Positions 1-11,528 of a stretch of DNA of 64,000 bases are shown piece after piece (position 1 is the first letter of the stretch; the number at the start of each line of letters is the position of its first letter). This stretch comes from Bryum argenteum. Lineage: Eukaryota > Streptophyta > Bryopsida > Bryales > Bryaceae. The translations under genes were made by a program, and so were the position numbers. The stretch spans positions 21,914,758 through 21,978,757 of the forward strand of contig CM073323.1 of assembly GCA_037043015.1 (NCBI GenBank). The letters run 5' to 3'. Below the pieces are notes generated by a model, which saw only the letters and a list, made by a program, of their open reading frames with translations, was not told the DNA's origin and made no database searches.

Positions 1-880
1 ACGTTAATGGCAAGTTGGATTTAGTGAGGTCGATGATTGCACAAAGCTCAACGCTCCACTCATCCGTCACAGAAAGGAAAAACGCCATTGCAGGTATAAT
101 TCCTAGATACTCCAGACTTTTCAGAAAACGAGAAGTCAAGGTCAATCTCTCGAAGCTTAAGTAGTCAGCCTATCTCGAATTCATTTTGAAACCCTAAGAA
201 AATTGTGGAAGAAATAATCGGTTACCACTCTGCCGTCACCGTGATAACTGCCCAGCAGGTATTCAATTACATTAGAGCGGAAAATCTGACTGAAAGAAAT
301 GAAGGAACCAAAATTTTGAGAAATTCGAACACTCGCACCTCAGGGTACACAGTGGCGCCACTTCCAGGCAATTTGAGAACGTCCGTCTCCTCAGGATGCA
401 ACAGTCCCGCATCGTGAGTTTTTACATGGAGCTTCGAAACGCTCGATTCGAGCCCCTGCAGACAGACTTGAATAGCAAGTCTGTAGATCTGCTCCACAAC
501 TTCTTTATCTCCTCCATCTGCAGATACACATGCGAAACTATCACGAACAATTCTCCCATTCGCAATTCCAACGAAATTCGTAACCTAATGGCGCCAATTG
601 ATCAAATTCAGAACCTCCCAATCAATTAGTTCATCAGAATCTGACCTGCGATCCAATCACAGGAAGTGCACAACAAAGCTTCGACGATCGCCAAACCGCA
701 ATCCACTTGCTGTTTACTCCACTGCTTCTTACTCGCCTCCACATCCAACCCTAATCTCACCAACGCCAGAAGCTTCACAAGGCCTTCCTGCACCTCCGCT
801 TCCTGCAATCGCACCTGCAACAACGACCCTTCGGGAAGCTGCTGCTGCAATACCTCCACCAATTTCTCCAGCGTCCCCAT
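1..880 (-). CDS. Unrecognised multi-exon gene, 5' part, runs off left edge
   Basis: Hand-built model on the minus strand: exon 1 880-646, exon 2 517-271, exon 3 155 to beyond position 1. The ATG at 880 is preceded by an in-frame TGA two codons upstream. Introns (645-518 and 270-156) begin GTCAG and GTAAT and end CTGCAG and TTAAG, and the reading frame continues through both joins for about 212 residues. The N-terminus (MGTLEKLVEVLQQQLPEG...) is leucine-rich and probably helical. Exon 2 carries VEQIYRLAIQVCLQGLE and ATVYPEVRVFEFLKIL, and exon 3 continues as an uncharged/charged helical protein (SLEYLGIIPA, DEWSVELCAIIDLTKS). The look is of an alpha-solenoid (HEAT/ARM-like) protein, but I do not recognise the family and name no function. 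The C-terminus lies outside the window. Splice sites are inferred. Confidence 0.6.
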
Positions 881-1650
881 CCCTCATGCCCTCCCGCCCC
901 GCCCGTCCCCCCCAACCTCCTACTTCTCCGTCACACCATCCACAAGGACGGCTCCAATCAAACTACAAATCACACCACAGAGACAAACCCCCTGCAACAC
1001 AACACCACAACAGCAAGAACTACAACAAGAAAAAGTGAGCGGATGTCGATTCAGACACCAAGAGTCGCACGCCGCATGCGTGATGGCGAAGGCAGGGAAA
1101 GTTCTAGAAGCTCCGATGATGAATTAGGAAGCGGCCATAGCCACGAGAAAGAGTGCAAGAGACAAGCCAGCTTCGGATTACAAAAACAGAGCAAACGGAG
1201 ACGATGATCTATTTACTACGGTCGAGTTCAGCTTCATGAGCTTCGTCTCTTGGTCCCTAGTCTGTAGTGTAATTGATCACTACCATCAAGCTTTACTATT
1301 ACTCAACTGTCTTCGGACTTTGGACCCTGCCTTCCCTTTCTTCTTCGGTCCGGTCCAAAGGCTTTGGACTTTGGACCCAGGGCTGACCGTTCGCCTTCAG
1401 TACAGTGCTTTTCTTTTCGGGATGTGAGAGCTTGCTGTCCTTTTTGGCCGGCTATATGATTGTTCAGCATTTTCTATTGTTATTAGATAACGCTTACCAC
1501 CAAATTTAAAGATCTTCACCCTTGCAGATAAGCTCATTCATGTTTTATAACATTTTAGAGTAATAATCCTCATTATTTCATAGAATACAAACAAGATGTA
1601 CCAATATGACCTCTAAAAAATATGTATCATCATCGTGCATTGAAATGATC
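881..1650. other. 5' flank of the left-edge gene, no gene seen
   Basis: C/A-rich from 881 to 1030 on the plus strand (CT-rich on the sense strand of the leftward gene), as expected of a 5' UTR or promoter. A short repeated segment with the words CTTTGGAC occurs around 1315-1380. The open frames on the plus strand here are antisense to the gene or compositional; I see no other gene. Confidence 0.5.
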
Positions 1651-1658
1651 ATAGTTAA

Positions 1659-1790
1659 CCCGTAAAGACCCAAATTGGGTTTATGCTAACCTAAATGAGG
1701 GGTTAAACTAAACATTTTTGCCTAAGATTTGTACGGGTGCTCCCTATACTACATGGTGTATGTGCAAAAGTTTGCAAGACAAATTCTACT
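1659..1790 (+). mobile_element. 5' end fragment of a TTAA-flanked MITE
   Basis: Begins TTAA then CCCGTAAAGACCC, and continues with a segment (ending in GGGTGCTCCCTATACT) that is shared with the complete element at 2312-2888. No matching right terminus was found, so this is a truncated or diverged copy. Its right edge is uncertain. Confidence 0.5.
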
Positions 1791-2311
1791 TTTAGAATTT
1801 TAAATCATATATTATTGATTTTGGGCCCAACAAGAGCAGAAATATAAAGCAGATATGAAACAAAGAGTGAAAGAATTATTTCACTTGTTTCACTAGTATT
1901 TCATAATATATTATCTTCTCCTCTCATGATAAAATAGGATTCTCACGCTCGTCAAATCCATGGTTGTTAGATTCCACAGCTATGGGCCTCATGTTCACAT
2001 GGTCTTGAAGTTATAGGATTGTGCGGCAATAACATCATATGAACACAAGTTAGAAAAATAGTGTCATATGGCAATGACATTATAGAAGGAGGAAGGATGG
2101 TATTAAACGAGAGTGGTGGTATAAACAGTGAATTAGGAATTTTTGCACTTTGCCAAGTACATTGTCCAATAGCCATGGCGTTGCAAAATTTCCACCTATT
2201 CAAAATTTTGCTCCATATATTCTCATTTTGAAAATAACAACAACACATCCATTTATACCAAATTTCCATGTTGAAATTTACAAAAAGAATATAATAATAA
2301 TAATTAATTAA

Positions 2312-2888
2312 CCCCTAAAGATCCAAGAGGACCAAATCGGGCTTTTGCTATTTTGGGCAGCTTAGATGAATAGGTTAAAAGTAATATTTTTGCCTAAATT
2401 TTTTAATGGGTGCTCCCTATACTGCAAAGTGTATGTGGTAAAATTTACAAAGCCAAATTCCAATTTTTGAGTCTTCTACAACAATTCTTGGTTTGCGAGC
2501 CGAATCAGCGAGTTTAAATTTAGTATTCTTTTGAATTTTTTTTTTGGAAATATGTTCATGACCAAATCACTACTTAAGTTCCAAAGGGCCTCAAGTCAAA
2601 AAGTGTACCAATTTTACAAGGGCAGCCTCCAAAAGTGTCAAAAATAATCTCAACAATGCCCAAAAAAACTTCGTAGACAAACTTTGGATGTTATAATCTC
2701 TCAAATGGTAAACATCCAACGGTCAATTTTTATATCAGATACTGAAAATTGGCTTAGGTACAAGATCTTACGGTTGGAAGTTAAGAAAAGAATAAAAAAA
2801 TTGTTTCGCACCCCTTGAAGTGCATAGAGGTAGAGAATTGGAGTTTTGAGGTTTTAAGCTCCCAAAAACACCCAAGGATCTTTAGGGG
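2312..2888 (+). mobile_element. Complete TTAA-flanked MITE (577 bp)
   Basis: Terminal inverted repeats CCCCTAAAGATCC and GGATCTTTAGGGG (13/13 perfect) flanked on both sides by TTAA, here extended to TTAATTAA. No coding capacity. The terminal sequence is shared with the copies near 11.5, 21.4, 47.1 and 53.8 kb, while the interior differs, so this is one subfamily of a larger group. The TTAA flank points to piggyBac-like target choice (inference, no transposase seen). A long poly-A tract lies just right of it (2900-2930). Confidence 0.75.
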
Positions 2889-2892
2889 TTAA

Positions 2893-2931
<39 letters not shown>

Positions 2932-2945
2932 AAACAAACAAACTT
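2893..2945 (+). repeat. Poly-A tract grading into AAAC repeats
   Basis: About 30 consecutive A residues followed by CAAACAAACAAAC. Low-complexity tract directly next to the MITE end. Confidence 0.9.
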
Positions 2946-3218
2946 AATGTGTGATATTTTTTTATTAGCATCCGATAGAAATCCAAACAAAACGCTTCAT
3001 TCCACATGTAAATGAAGGCACGTACACACAAAACAAATATTTGCACTATCCTAGTACATCAAAGAGTTTCATCTACATTACTTTCCTAATTCGTACTATT
3101 ACTCCACCTCCTGAATCTCAGGGATCACGCGAGAAGACTTAGTATCTACCTCTTCTCTTGTTTTGATCTCCAATTTTTGCTCCCTGATCAATGCTCTAAT
3201 CTCGGATGGGTTCTACAA

Positions 3219-4480
3219 TTAGCATAATCCAATGCTCGCGTAACCATGGCTTCTTGCTGCTAGAGAAGAAATACTACCTCTTTTCAAGACACCCTCTAAA
3301 ATGGAGGCGACATGCTTAAATATGTAGTTACCATCTTCTCCAACAAAAAGATACTTCACTCTCTCCAGGTCATGGTACAATCCATCATCTCCAAGTTTCA
3401 TACGTTGATTTACCAAAGTCCATGCAGATGACAACGTCGTAGACTTCATACTAGTAGTTACTCCATGTAAGGGTATCACCATTGAGTTCGGTCCAACAAT
3501 TACATTTGAGAACAAAATTATTGCCTCCATTAATTATTTGGGTACCTTTGGAAGATCACAAATACCACACAGCGTACTTACGAAAGTAGCACTTATTCCT
3601 ACAAGTCTAACTCTTGATTCTTGTGATACAATGCGCTCTTCATTCTTGTCAAAATGCTCCTCGGTCTCCTTCGCCAAAATGTACACGTTTCACAAGGCCA
3701 ATGACTCATCTTCTACATTAAATGAATTTCTTGGAGAATAACGCTTATCTTCTAAAGCATCGTCTCCTTTATCAAATCCACTTGTTCCCTTGATTCTTCA
3801 TTTGTATCTTCACAGTGCAAAATTTTCACCATCTCGCTCTTCATCGTCCCTGGTTTCCTTGAGCTCAAATACTGAACCCTCCAAATAATCATCGCAATCG
3901 ACATGAGAATCATGTTGTGACTCATCTTCACAATCACCGTCTTATTCATTCTCTTGCTCTTCTTCAAGTCTCTTCGTTATACTACAGAGATAGAAATACA
4001 TTTTGTACCAACTGTATGAATTGTTGTCGATTGCCGTACAGTATTTCGGATATCATTGCACCATATCATCTGCAACTCATAATCAAATAGCTCCTATAAT
4101 GTCTTGTACACAACATGTGTACGAGTGGGTGAACTATCCAACACAATAATCTCATCACCGACCAAATCATCCTACACAATGCCTACAATGGCACTCGTGA
4201 TACCCACTCCCTTAAGCCTCCACTCCTCTAAAAAGTACGTCTCGAGCTTACACAACTCCGATAGCGATCTTTCAAATCTGTTTGCAGTCCGTGGCATCAT
4301 TTCTTTGTTCTATAGGCAAAAAAAGGCCAAAGGCAAGTTCCTTGTATTTTACGGTAGATTTGGTGTAGCACTAGAATCCTTTGGAAACTACATCACGATC
4401 CACATAGCTCCAAAAGGCTACATACGACGCTCCACTCCCCTACCATGCACCAATTCACGCACTTTTGTAGTCATTGTCTC
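3219..4480 (-). pseudogene. Degenerate gene-like relic, unrecognised
   Basis: On the minus strand an almost continuous frame can be followed through several stops. The segment 3741-3531 reads as an acidic coiled-coil-like stretch (ILAKETEEHFDKNEERIVSQESRV) with an internal TGA and a TAA before the next part. That next part, 3530-3219, is open for 103 residues (…TLVNQRMKLGDDGLYHDLERVKYLFVGEDGNYIF…). Another open piece lies at 3967-3752. The composition is protein-like but broken, which suggests a decayed gene or transposon ORF rather than an active gene. I could not assign it to a family. Confidence 0.3.
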
Positions 4481-4596
4481 ATATTAAAATATCCATACGC
4501 CTCGTCGTGTCATACTTTGTTGAGACATTCCCATAGACTCTAGCATTCTCTTCTGAAATTATATTTGAGCAGAGTACAAGAACAAGAACACGACAT

Positions 4597-4677
4597 TTTT
4601 TTGATAAACTTCTGCTAATTTGTAGGTTCGGCGACCCTATTTGCGATTTATCAAATTAGCAAGAGTTTATCAAAAAA
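4597..4677. repeat. Short inverted repeat (hairpin)
   Basis: Arms 4597-4622 and 4652-4677 (TTTTTTGATAAACT...GCTAATTTG and its complement) pair over 26 bp with two mismatches, around a 29-nt loop containing GGTTCGGCGACCC. No coding potential. It could be a tiny foldback element or the palindromic end of a transposon. Confidence 0.6.
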
Positions 4678-4889
4678 TCATGCTCATGGTGAAATTTGGA
4701 GACTCATTCCACTTTTATGACCATCTTGCAAATTATTTTCTAATAGAATGTAGAAAAACATGCAAAAAAAAAATTTCTTAAACCAAATCTATTTAACGTG
4801 AAAAAATTAATAACAAAAATTCCTGGGTCAGTTTGGAACTCTAGTAGTAATTTGGTTAGGAACAAATTTATAAAGAAAATATAAAAGTC

Positions 4890-5098
4890 TTAATTCAAAT
4901 TGCCCATTTTGGACTTTCAACTTGAATTTTCTAAATAAAGGTTGTAAAATTGGAACTTGGCTTTGCAAATTTTACCACATACAACTTCTAGTATAAAAAG
5001 CACTGAGTAAAAATATTGGGCAAAATATTACTTTTAACCTCTTCATCTAGGCTGCCCAAAATTTTACAAACCATTTTGGTTTTGTGGATTTTTAGGAG
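4890..5098 (-). mobile_element. Inverted fragment of the 2312-type TTAA MITE
   Basis: Reverse-complement copy of the left half of the element at 2312-2888, including the segment TAGGCTGCCCAAAA and the words around TACCACATACA. It ends GGATTTTTAGGAG followed by TTAA (5099-5102), a diverged form of the family terminus. The left (inner) edge is approximate. Confidence 0.5.
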
Positions 5099-5308
5099 TT
5101 AACCAATCGAGAAATTATTATTTTTGTATGATGGAAACAAAATCTTTTAATTTAAGCAGATACCCAACCAAATTTTAGAAGATTCTATAAGGGCTCTTTC
5201 AACCCGCTTTTTCCGAACCAACAATTCTCAAAGATGCACAAAATAACAAACTTTTTGCACTTCACTCTCTACTTCTGTGCATATCTCAAATCATACATAA
5301 CTTACTAA

Positions 5309-6518
5309 AGGCCCATTCGCACCTGGCCTTAGAGGAGGTCTTAGGAGGGGGTCTTAACTCTATTAAAAAGTGTGTGTTCCCACCTACATTTATTAGTAAT
5401 TACCAATCCTACATGGATGTCCACATGACACACTTTAAAGAGTAGGGTATTAGTAAAGATTTAGGAGGACAAAAGAGATTTGAGCAATAGTAGGCAATAC
5501 TTAAGAGATCACCAATATTGGAAAGATTCTCAAATTTTCCTCACTTAACCCTTAAACGTCCTTGGGGTATTTTTAGCCAAAATTTCATTTTCAAAAAAAA
5601 TGATATAGATGAAAATAAAGATAAGCTATTCAGATCTCAACTGTACAAACTTGTAATAGACTTGTAGTAGATCATCTGGACCAAAACTTGACTCATGGGA
5701 CCTCATAGATTGCGAGATCATAAGATATTAGTGCGCAAAACAGGACACAAAATATCATCATTTCCACTTTGAAGTGAAAATACTACCAACATGAAATTTG
5801 CAATCAAAAAATCAGCAACTAGAAAGTTGTTCATCTTCATCTCAAAGACACTCTTGTACCAAAAAAATTCATGAAAAAAAAAATATTGGCTCAAATAATA
5901 GCCTTGTAGTCGTGAAAACTGCCAAAAAATTTACAAAGGAAAAATAGTCCAAAACTAGACCCCTCGCACTCAAATCCATGCCTTTTCTTCAATATATCCT
6001 CGATTGGGTCAAGTTTTCTACCACTGAAAATAAACTATAATTGGAATTCATCCCAATAAATAAAGTCAAAATCTAACGGTGGATGAAGGAGATCTAGCTC
6101 TTCAAAAATCATCCATTTTTTCACTTTTTTCCATCGCAGAAACATCATTGCAAAGCCAATACCAAAGTTATTTAGATCAAAAAACTTCCAATTACAAAGT
6201 TTTTGGGATGCATCTAAACATCAAACCTATGAAAAAAAAATTCATGAAAAACTATTTTAGATTTCACATAATTGGCTTGCAATGGTAAAACATGCCAAAT
6301 GTTTGAAAACCCAAAAACAAATGCTGCCTTCACTAAAATCCATGCCATTTATTCATACTTTATTTGAGGGGCCATTACGTAATCCCCTCACTATTGATTA
6401 CACCTTTACGAACCTCATTGATGACACCTTTCCTCAAAAGAAGGTATTCCTCCCCAAATTGTGGGGATGTTAAATTTTTATGCACGCTCTTTGCAAAGGC
6501 CAAGTGCGAACGGGCCTT
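5309..6518 (+). mobile_element. TIR element (1210 bp) with a nested MITE
   Basis: Terminal inverted repeats AAGGCCCATTCGCACCTGGC at the left and its near complement at 6496-6518 (23 bp, two mismatches), each flanked by TA. This makes it a Tc1/mariner-type or Tourist-like MITE, although the TA/TWA target cannot be resolved from one copy. Its interior is interrupted by a TTAA-flanked MITE starting at 5549, so only about 390 bp belong to this element itself. Confidence 0.65.
5549..6366 (+). mobile_element. TTAA-flanked MITE, long subfamily, 3' truncated
   Basis: Starts at TTAA/CCCTTAAACGTCC and is alignable by eye with the complete copy at 11529-12500 along about 810 bp (shared words TTGGGGTATTTTTAGCC, GACTTGTAGTAGATCAT, TAACGGTGGATGAAGGAGAT). 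The alignment stops at about 6366, where sequence of the surrounding 5309-6518 element resumes, so the right end is missing. Nesting shows it is younger than its host element. Confidence 0.7.
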
Positions 6519-6587
6519 TAGGCTAATTCCTAGCTGCTCTACATATTTCACTCCCTGCTAGTGCAAAAAGCTTTTTAGTTATTTGAC

Positions 6588-7160
6588 GGTAGTAAGGTGG
6601 CAAATAATGGAGCAAATTTCATCACGGAAAATGTCACGTGCATAGGGAAAATATGTAGAAAGCTAGAGCAAGTGGAACCATCATTTTTGGACTCTTCTAC
6701 AATGCGTTATCAATGCTTGAAGTTGAAATATAAGTATTCCTAAAATTGTGCCCTAAAGTAACACCTTATGATGTAGATGGTACAATTGTATGAAAACGCT
6801 AATATATACCTTAAATAAAAGATCACTAGAGCTCCAATGTCGGCACAACACCATTCTTGACTATTCTCCTATAGCCAAACCTGCTAAAAAATGGCTCAAA
6901 TTTTAAATTTCTCAATCCGCAATGAATATAATAATGGAAGTAATTCTCATGCATGGGGAAAAGTAAGTGGAATGATAGTCATTGTGGATCATGACTTTTG
7001 GACTCCTTAGTGTGAATTTACTGTGAATTTTTGAAGACGATCTCATGGGTGTTTCTAAAATGGTGCCCTAAATTTCCACCCTATAATGTTTGCCATGAGT
7101 ACATGCTACTATTGTGTCAAAAAGCTATTATGTACCTTTGAGTCAAGAAGCCCAGTGCTC
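6588..7160 (+). repeat. Degenerate dispersed repeat, two adjacent copies
   Basis: Two diverged copies (about 6588-6880 and 6895-7160) of a motif series also found at 20997-21290, 21900-22040 and 61230-61320. The shared words are GGTGGCAAATAATGG, CAAGTGGAA, TTTTTGGACTCTTCTACAAT, GAATTTTTGAAG, TAGGTGTT, and CCCTATAATGTTTGCCATGAGTACATG. No terminal repeats were recognised, so the class is unknown. Confidence 0.5.
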
Positions 7161-7671
7161 TCATTATTGTGCTAGCACTCTCCTTTGTAGGAAACGGCCA
7201 TAGAGGACCGTGCGGTGATAGATGCTTCTCCGTCACCTTAACCGCAGCAGGTTCATGTGACCAGGGTTAACGCTTGTGCGGTTAGTAATTGCTGACGGAC
7301 CCACACTTGGCAACCAAGGCAGGGCAAGCAGGGATGCTTATCACCGAACTCAACACTTGGCAGCCGCACACGACGACGCCTGCACGCGCGAACATCGCCG
7401 CCATCGTCGTGCCCACTCTCCGCCCTCCAAACAATCGCCACAATCTCATTGCAAGCATCGAACTCAATCCAAATCGTCACCTGCTATTGATCACTTCCAC
7501 GCAATTACACGCCCAATTCAACCTCTCACTTCACCGCACTTGCCCGCACACCTTTTTCCACCCTTTTTGCACAATTGCACATCCATTCCAATTGCAGAGG
7601 TTTTAGTGATATGGAGGATTAGCAGTGGTTTTTTGTGGGTTTTGGTTTTTTTTGGGGGGTGAGAAAGCGCG

Positions 7672-10111
7672 ATGGCGAGCTTGGGGAAGATAATCAAGGA
7701 TGACAGGCACCCAATATGGTTGGTGGACGCGATAATTTTATCCGCAGTAGCATACAGTCCGAACCCAGCGGAGGAGCTCAAGTTGATGGAGCAAGACTAC
7801 GGGCTACCAGCGACGGCGAAGTACGAATTTATTTCCGACGAGGAGTTACGAGAAAACGGATTCGAGAATTGCAAGCAGACATTACTCGTCGTGCGCTCAC
7901 TTTCAGACGGGCACTACGTGGTGGCATGTCGCGGCACCACGGACATGAGCGATGCGCTCGCGGATTTGAATTTCATCCAGCGTACCATGACGCTCATTCC
8001 TGGGGCTGCGCACTCGGGGTTCTTGGACCGGGCCAAGACTATCCCGCTTGAGTATTTCCGGCGTCTGCTCATTCGTGGTGAACGTCTTGTGCTCGCTGGT
8101 CACTCGCTTGGCGGTGCCGTTGCTTCCCTGCTCGCACTCAGGTAACCCTAATTATCCTTTTTTATATTGCCGTATCCACACTTTCTGTAATTGCACTTGT
8201 GATAGTATCCTTAGTGGAAACTGTCATTCATCCATAATGCAAGCAAGCAGAGGCGTTGAAAGCGTCAGTTTGACCGTATCAACTGCGAGAGTATGCAATT
8301 TGAACACGTTACGGTATCGTTTGTTCATTGATAAGTTACAGTTTGAAGGAGTCAATTCTGTTATGGCGAGCTCCATGTAAGGAATCAGATCAACTTATAT
8401 AAGGTTCCTTATGAAGGAGTTGATAAAGATTTATCAACTCCTGGTGTTAGCACTTCTTAAGGATATTAAACACAAAATAAACTTCTGAGGTCTACCTAAA
8501 AATGATGCTCTCTCTTTCATATCGGGATGAGAGTGTTGCTTTCGAGATTCTTCATGGATAGCCTAAGTTCCTCATTCGGTCTTGATGATTCTAAAGTATA
8601 ATTGTGCATTACTTTTCGACAATGGCACTGTTCAATTATACTTTTGTGGGTGCTTAGAAGATGAGTGGTTTAATTCCTATGGAAGCATTCGTTTGGGTTC
8701 CAGATCTTCTGTATGAGATTCTTCATGGATAGCCTAAGCTTCTCATTTGGCCTTCAAAACTCTTTGAAGTACAATGGTATTACAGTACAATGCTTTACGA
8801 CAATGGCTCTGTGTAGTTATACTTTCTCTAGTATAGAAGATGAGTGTTCTGACTGCTATGGGAGCATTTGATTGGGTTCCAAAACTTTTAAACTATATAA
8901 TTCATGTTCGGTGATCAGCAATTGTGACCTAACAATTGTGAGTTCCGTTCAGGCTTCTGGAGGCAACAGGAAAGTGGTGCCATGCGCAAGTGCAGTGCTA
9001 CACATTCGGCTGCCCTTTCTTTGCAGACTACCGCTTAGCAAGGTACGTCCATCACTAAAACATTCTTCAATAAAAGCCTCTCATCACCATTGGCAGATCT
9101 GATAACAATGTTCACGATTACAGGTATATCAACAAACGGTACAAGCGGCACTTGATCCACATAGTATCTCGCAATGACATAGTCCCAAAGGTGATGCCAG
9201 TGGCGTTCACAATCTACACAATATGGGCAGGACTGGGAGTAGGCCCACTGAGCGAGATCATGCACTTAGCACGAATCGCAATGCTATTCGCACAAGTCTT
9301 AAAAGTGAAGCCACGGAAGCTACCATTAGTGGTAGCCAGCACACAAGCACTCACATTCGTTCCTTCAATTCTCCGGTTCTTGCTGCACCGAGCACTCGCA
9401 TTAGCACTCTCACATCAGTCAGGGTACGGGTACGCATTCGCAGGCCACATGGTGCTACTCGACACCGAAACGAACTTCTTGGAATACGCCGACGCAGAGA
9501 GCTGGAAAATGGAGAAGCACTTGAACTTTCACATGAACGTAGGCTCCTTGGACGTCATGAAAGAACACTCCCTCCTCAGCTACATTGACCACGTCTTTGC
9601 CGTGGAGTCCAACAAGCGAGCGAATGAAGATATCGAAGTCTCGGCTGCGATTAAGCGGCACCAAGAGGGTGAAGGTTCTTCAGATGATGCCAAGGTCGAG
9701 GTCTGCACTGCCACATTGAACATGAAGTGGTTCAATCGGAAGGAGAAGAGGCCGAAGAAGGAGTTGTTGCTGGAGAAGAAAGAGGTGAAGGACCCAAATG
9801 GTCAGAAGAGGATCTTTACTACGGGGAAGTTGGTGAAGAATCAGCAGAGGCCTCAGCAGGAGGAGAAGCCGAAGAGAGCAGTGAAGGCCTTGAAAAGCCG
9901 AGTTGCTTGTTTGATTTTTGCTCGTCGGATGGGTGAAGCGCATCCGAAGAGATTTCAACTCATGAAGCGGCCGCGTGGGTTCCTCACCAAGATCGGACTT
10001 GGATTCCATCGGTTTACGAAGTTCGTGCATCGGTTTGATTCCTTGTTTATTGCTTCGTCTGCTGTCTTTGGTCTCATCCAGCTCAAGCGCTTCTTCTTCA
10101 ATCGGACATAG
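7672..10111 (+). CDS. Class-3 (Lipase_3) alpha/beta-hydrolase, probable acylglycerol lipase
   Basis: Three exons: 7672-8141, 8953-9042, 9124-10111, with GT...AG introns. The model closes in frame at 515 residues. The nucleophile elbow is VLAGHSLGGAVAS with Ser145. The other triad residues are likely Asp205 (VSRNDIVPKVMP) and His295 (YAFAGHMVLL), and CRGTTDMSD near residue 86 fits the oxyanion/lid region of class-3 lipases. The first about 310 residues form the catalytic domain. The C-terminal third (about 345-515) is very basic, with Lys/Arg-rich stretches, and ends in a short hydrophobic segment (FIASSAVFGLIQL) that may contact a membrane. By family it hydrolyses acylglycerols or phospholipids; the exact substrate cannot be told. 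The ATG lies 6 nt after an A-rich stretch and is the first in the exon. Intron 1 is long (811 bp) and carries a tandem duplication. Confidence 0.88.
8544..8885 (+). repeat. 171-bp tandem duplication inside lipase intron 1
   Basis: Two diverged copies, 8544-8714 and 8715-8885, each starting GAGATTCTTCATGGATAGCC and ending near TTTGGGTTCCA. They lie wholly within intron 1 and do not alter the coding frame. Confidence 0.75.
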
Positions 10112-10432
10112 CAACTATCCTTTTCATCGTTTGTTCTAGTTTTTAGTTTAGATTGTAGATTTTCTTTCTGTTCTTGTCATAGTAATTGTTCTGTTACAGT
10201 TCATGACTTTGTAATGAAAAATTCAAACATTTTTTCACTGACGTTCTGCTTGGATATGCCACTTTATTCTCCGTTTCAATCTCCAGCATGTGCAGAGCTT
10301 AGTTTTGCACAAGGATCATTATGGAGGTATGTTTACATTGAGTACACAAATTTGCTTACTAAGGCAATTTTCATAAATGACTTGTATGGTGTGCGACAGT
10401 TGCATTACGTGTTCACTGCTCAAAAGAAGAAT

Positions 10433-10507
10433 GAGGAATTCAAATCGATCAATTGTTGAGGAATTCAAATCGATCAATTGTTGAGGAATTCAAATCGTTC
10501 AATTGTT
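10433..10507 (+). repeat. 25-bp tandem repeat, three copies
   Basis: Unit GAGGAATTCAAATCGATCAA plus TTGTT, repeated three times with one substitution in the last copy. It lies about 320 bp downstream of the lipase stop. Confidence 0.85.
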
Positions 10508-10804
10508 GTGTATTAACTCGAGCGACTTCAAAATGTCATTCCAATTGTTTCTTGTGGCATTGTCAATCCATGAATAGTCATAGCAAATCAACTTCAATGT
10601 ATAACTTTGTTCCATAGAATGTTGGAGCTCTAATCCTGATTATTGTGGCATCAATCCAATGTAGCCATACAAATTTTCTCCTCCAACTCTATCTAGCTTC
10701 TTGGTAACGAACTATAGCTTTCTCCAACTTCTTTGGATGGTTCGTTGAGATAAATTTGTTGCTTTCTCTAGCCTCTTCACTTAGTCTTGCTCCTTGTAGC
10801 TTCC

Positions 10805-11045
10805 TCGTATCAAAGAGCTTGCTTGTGAGTTGTTGCTTGTGAGTTGTCGAATTCAGGAGCTTGTGAGTTGTCGAATTTAGGAGTGATCGCATTCAGGAGT
10901 ATCAAAGAGCTTGCTTGTGAGTTGTCGAATTCAAACTTGCTTGTGAGTTGTCGAATTCAGGATTGATCGCATTCAGGAGTGATCGCTTGGATGTTGGCTT
11001 GTGAGTTGTCAAATTCAGGAGTGATCAAATTCAGGATGACTCCTG
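10805..11045 (+). repeat. Degenerate tandem repeat
   Basis: Irregular repetition of the words GCTTGTGAGTTGTCGAATTC, GGAGTGATCGCATTCAGG and AGTATCAAAGAGCTTGC, about six partial units. Noncoding. Confidence 0.7.
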
Positions 11046-11362
11046 AATTGCTCGGATGTTCGCAAGAAGTTTGTATCATAACTCTAAATAATCTAGTGTC
11101 AAACGCCTCCAATGTAGAAGTTTTGTGCTTCTTCCCTTTGTTGTTAGCTCCCACGTTCTCATTATGTGATCAATACAAAATAATTTTGTTGGAGTGTTTG
11201 TTTGCATGCTTATTAACCATCAATGGATGTAGTTCAAATATTAAGTTGTTTTGTAATTTCTAATAATAAATGTATAAATTTGATGTAATATGATGTATTG
11301 TACATGCATTGCACTTTACTTGTTTCAACATATACATTTTTTCAAACATTTGCCTCAATAAG

Positions 11363-11445
11363 CAAACTTGGAAGTGATGTAGCAGTATGCCTCCAAAATC
11401 AAACTTGGAAGCGATGTAGTAGTATGCCTCCAAAATCAAACTTGG
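11363..11445 (+). repeat. 37-bp tandem repeat, about 2.2 copies
   Basis: Units at 11363-11399 and 11400-11436, with a partial third copy; each contains CAAACTTGGAAG and AGTATGCCTCCAAAAT. Confidence 0.75.
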
Positions 11446-11528
11446 TTTTTTACATTATACGAGGTAGCTTAGAGACATAGATATACTTTGCATATAGTTC
11501 TCTCTTTGATTGTTTTAAGGAATGTTAA

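Noticed and set aside
598-1127. Two overlapping plus-strand open frames (146 and 153 residues)
   Set aside because: Pro/Ser/Thr-rich by composition and antisense to the leftward gene's first exon and leader; no splice or family support.
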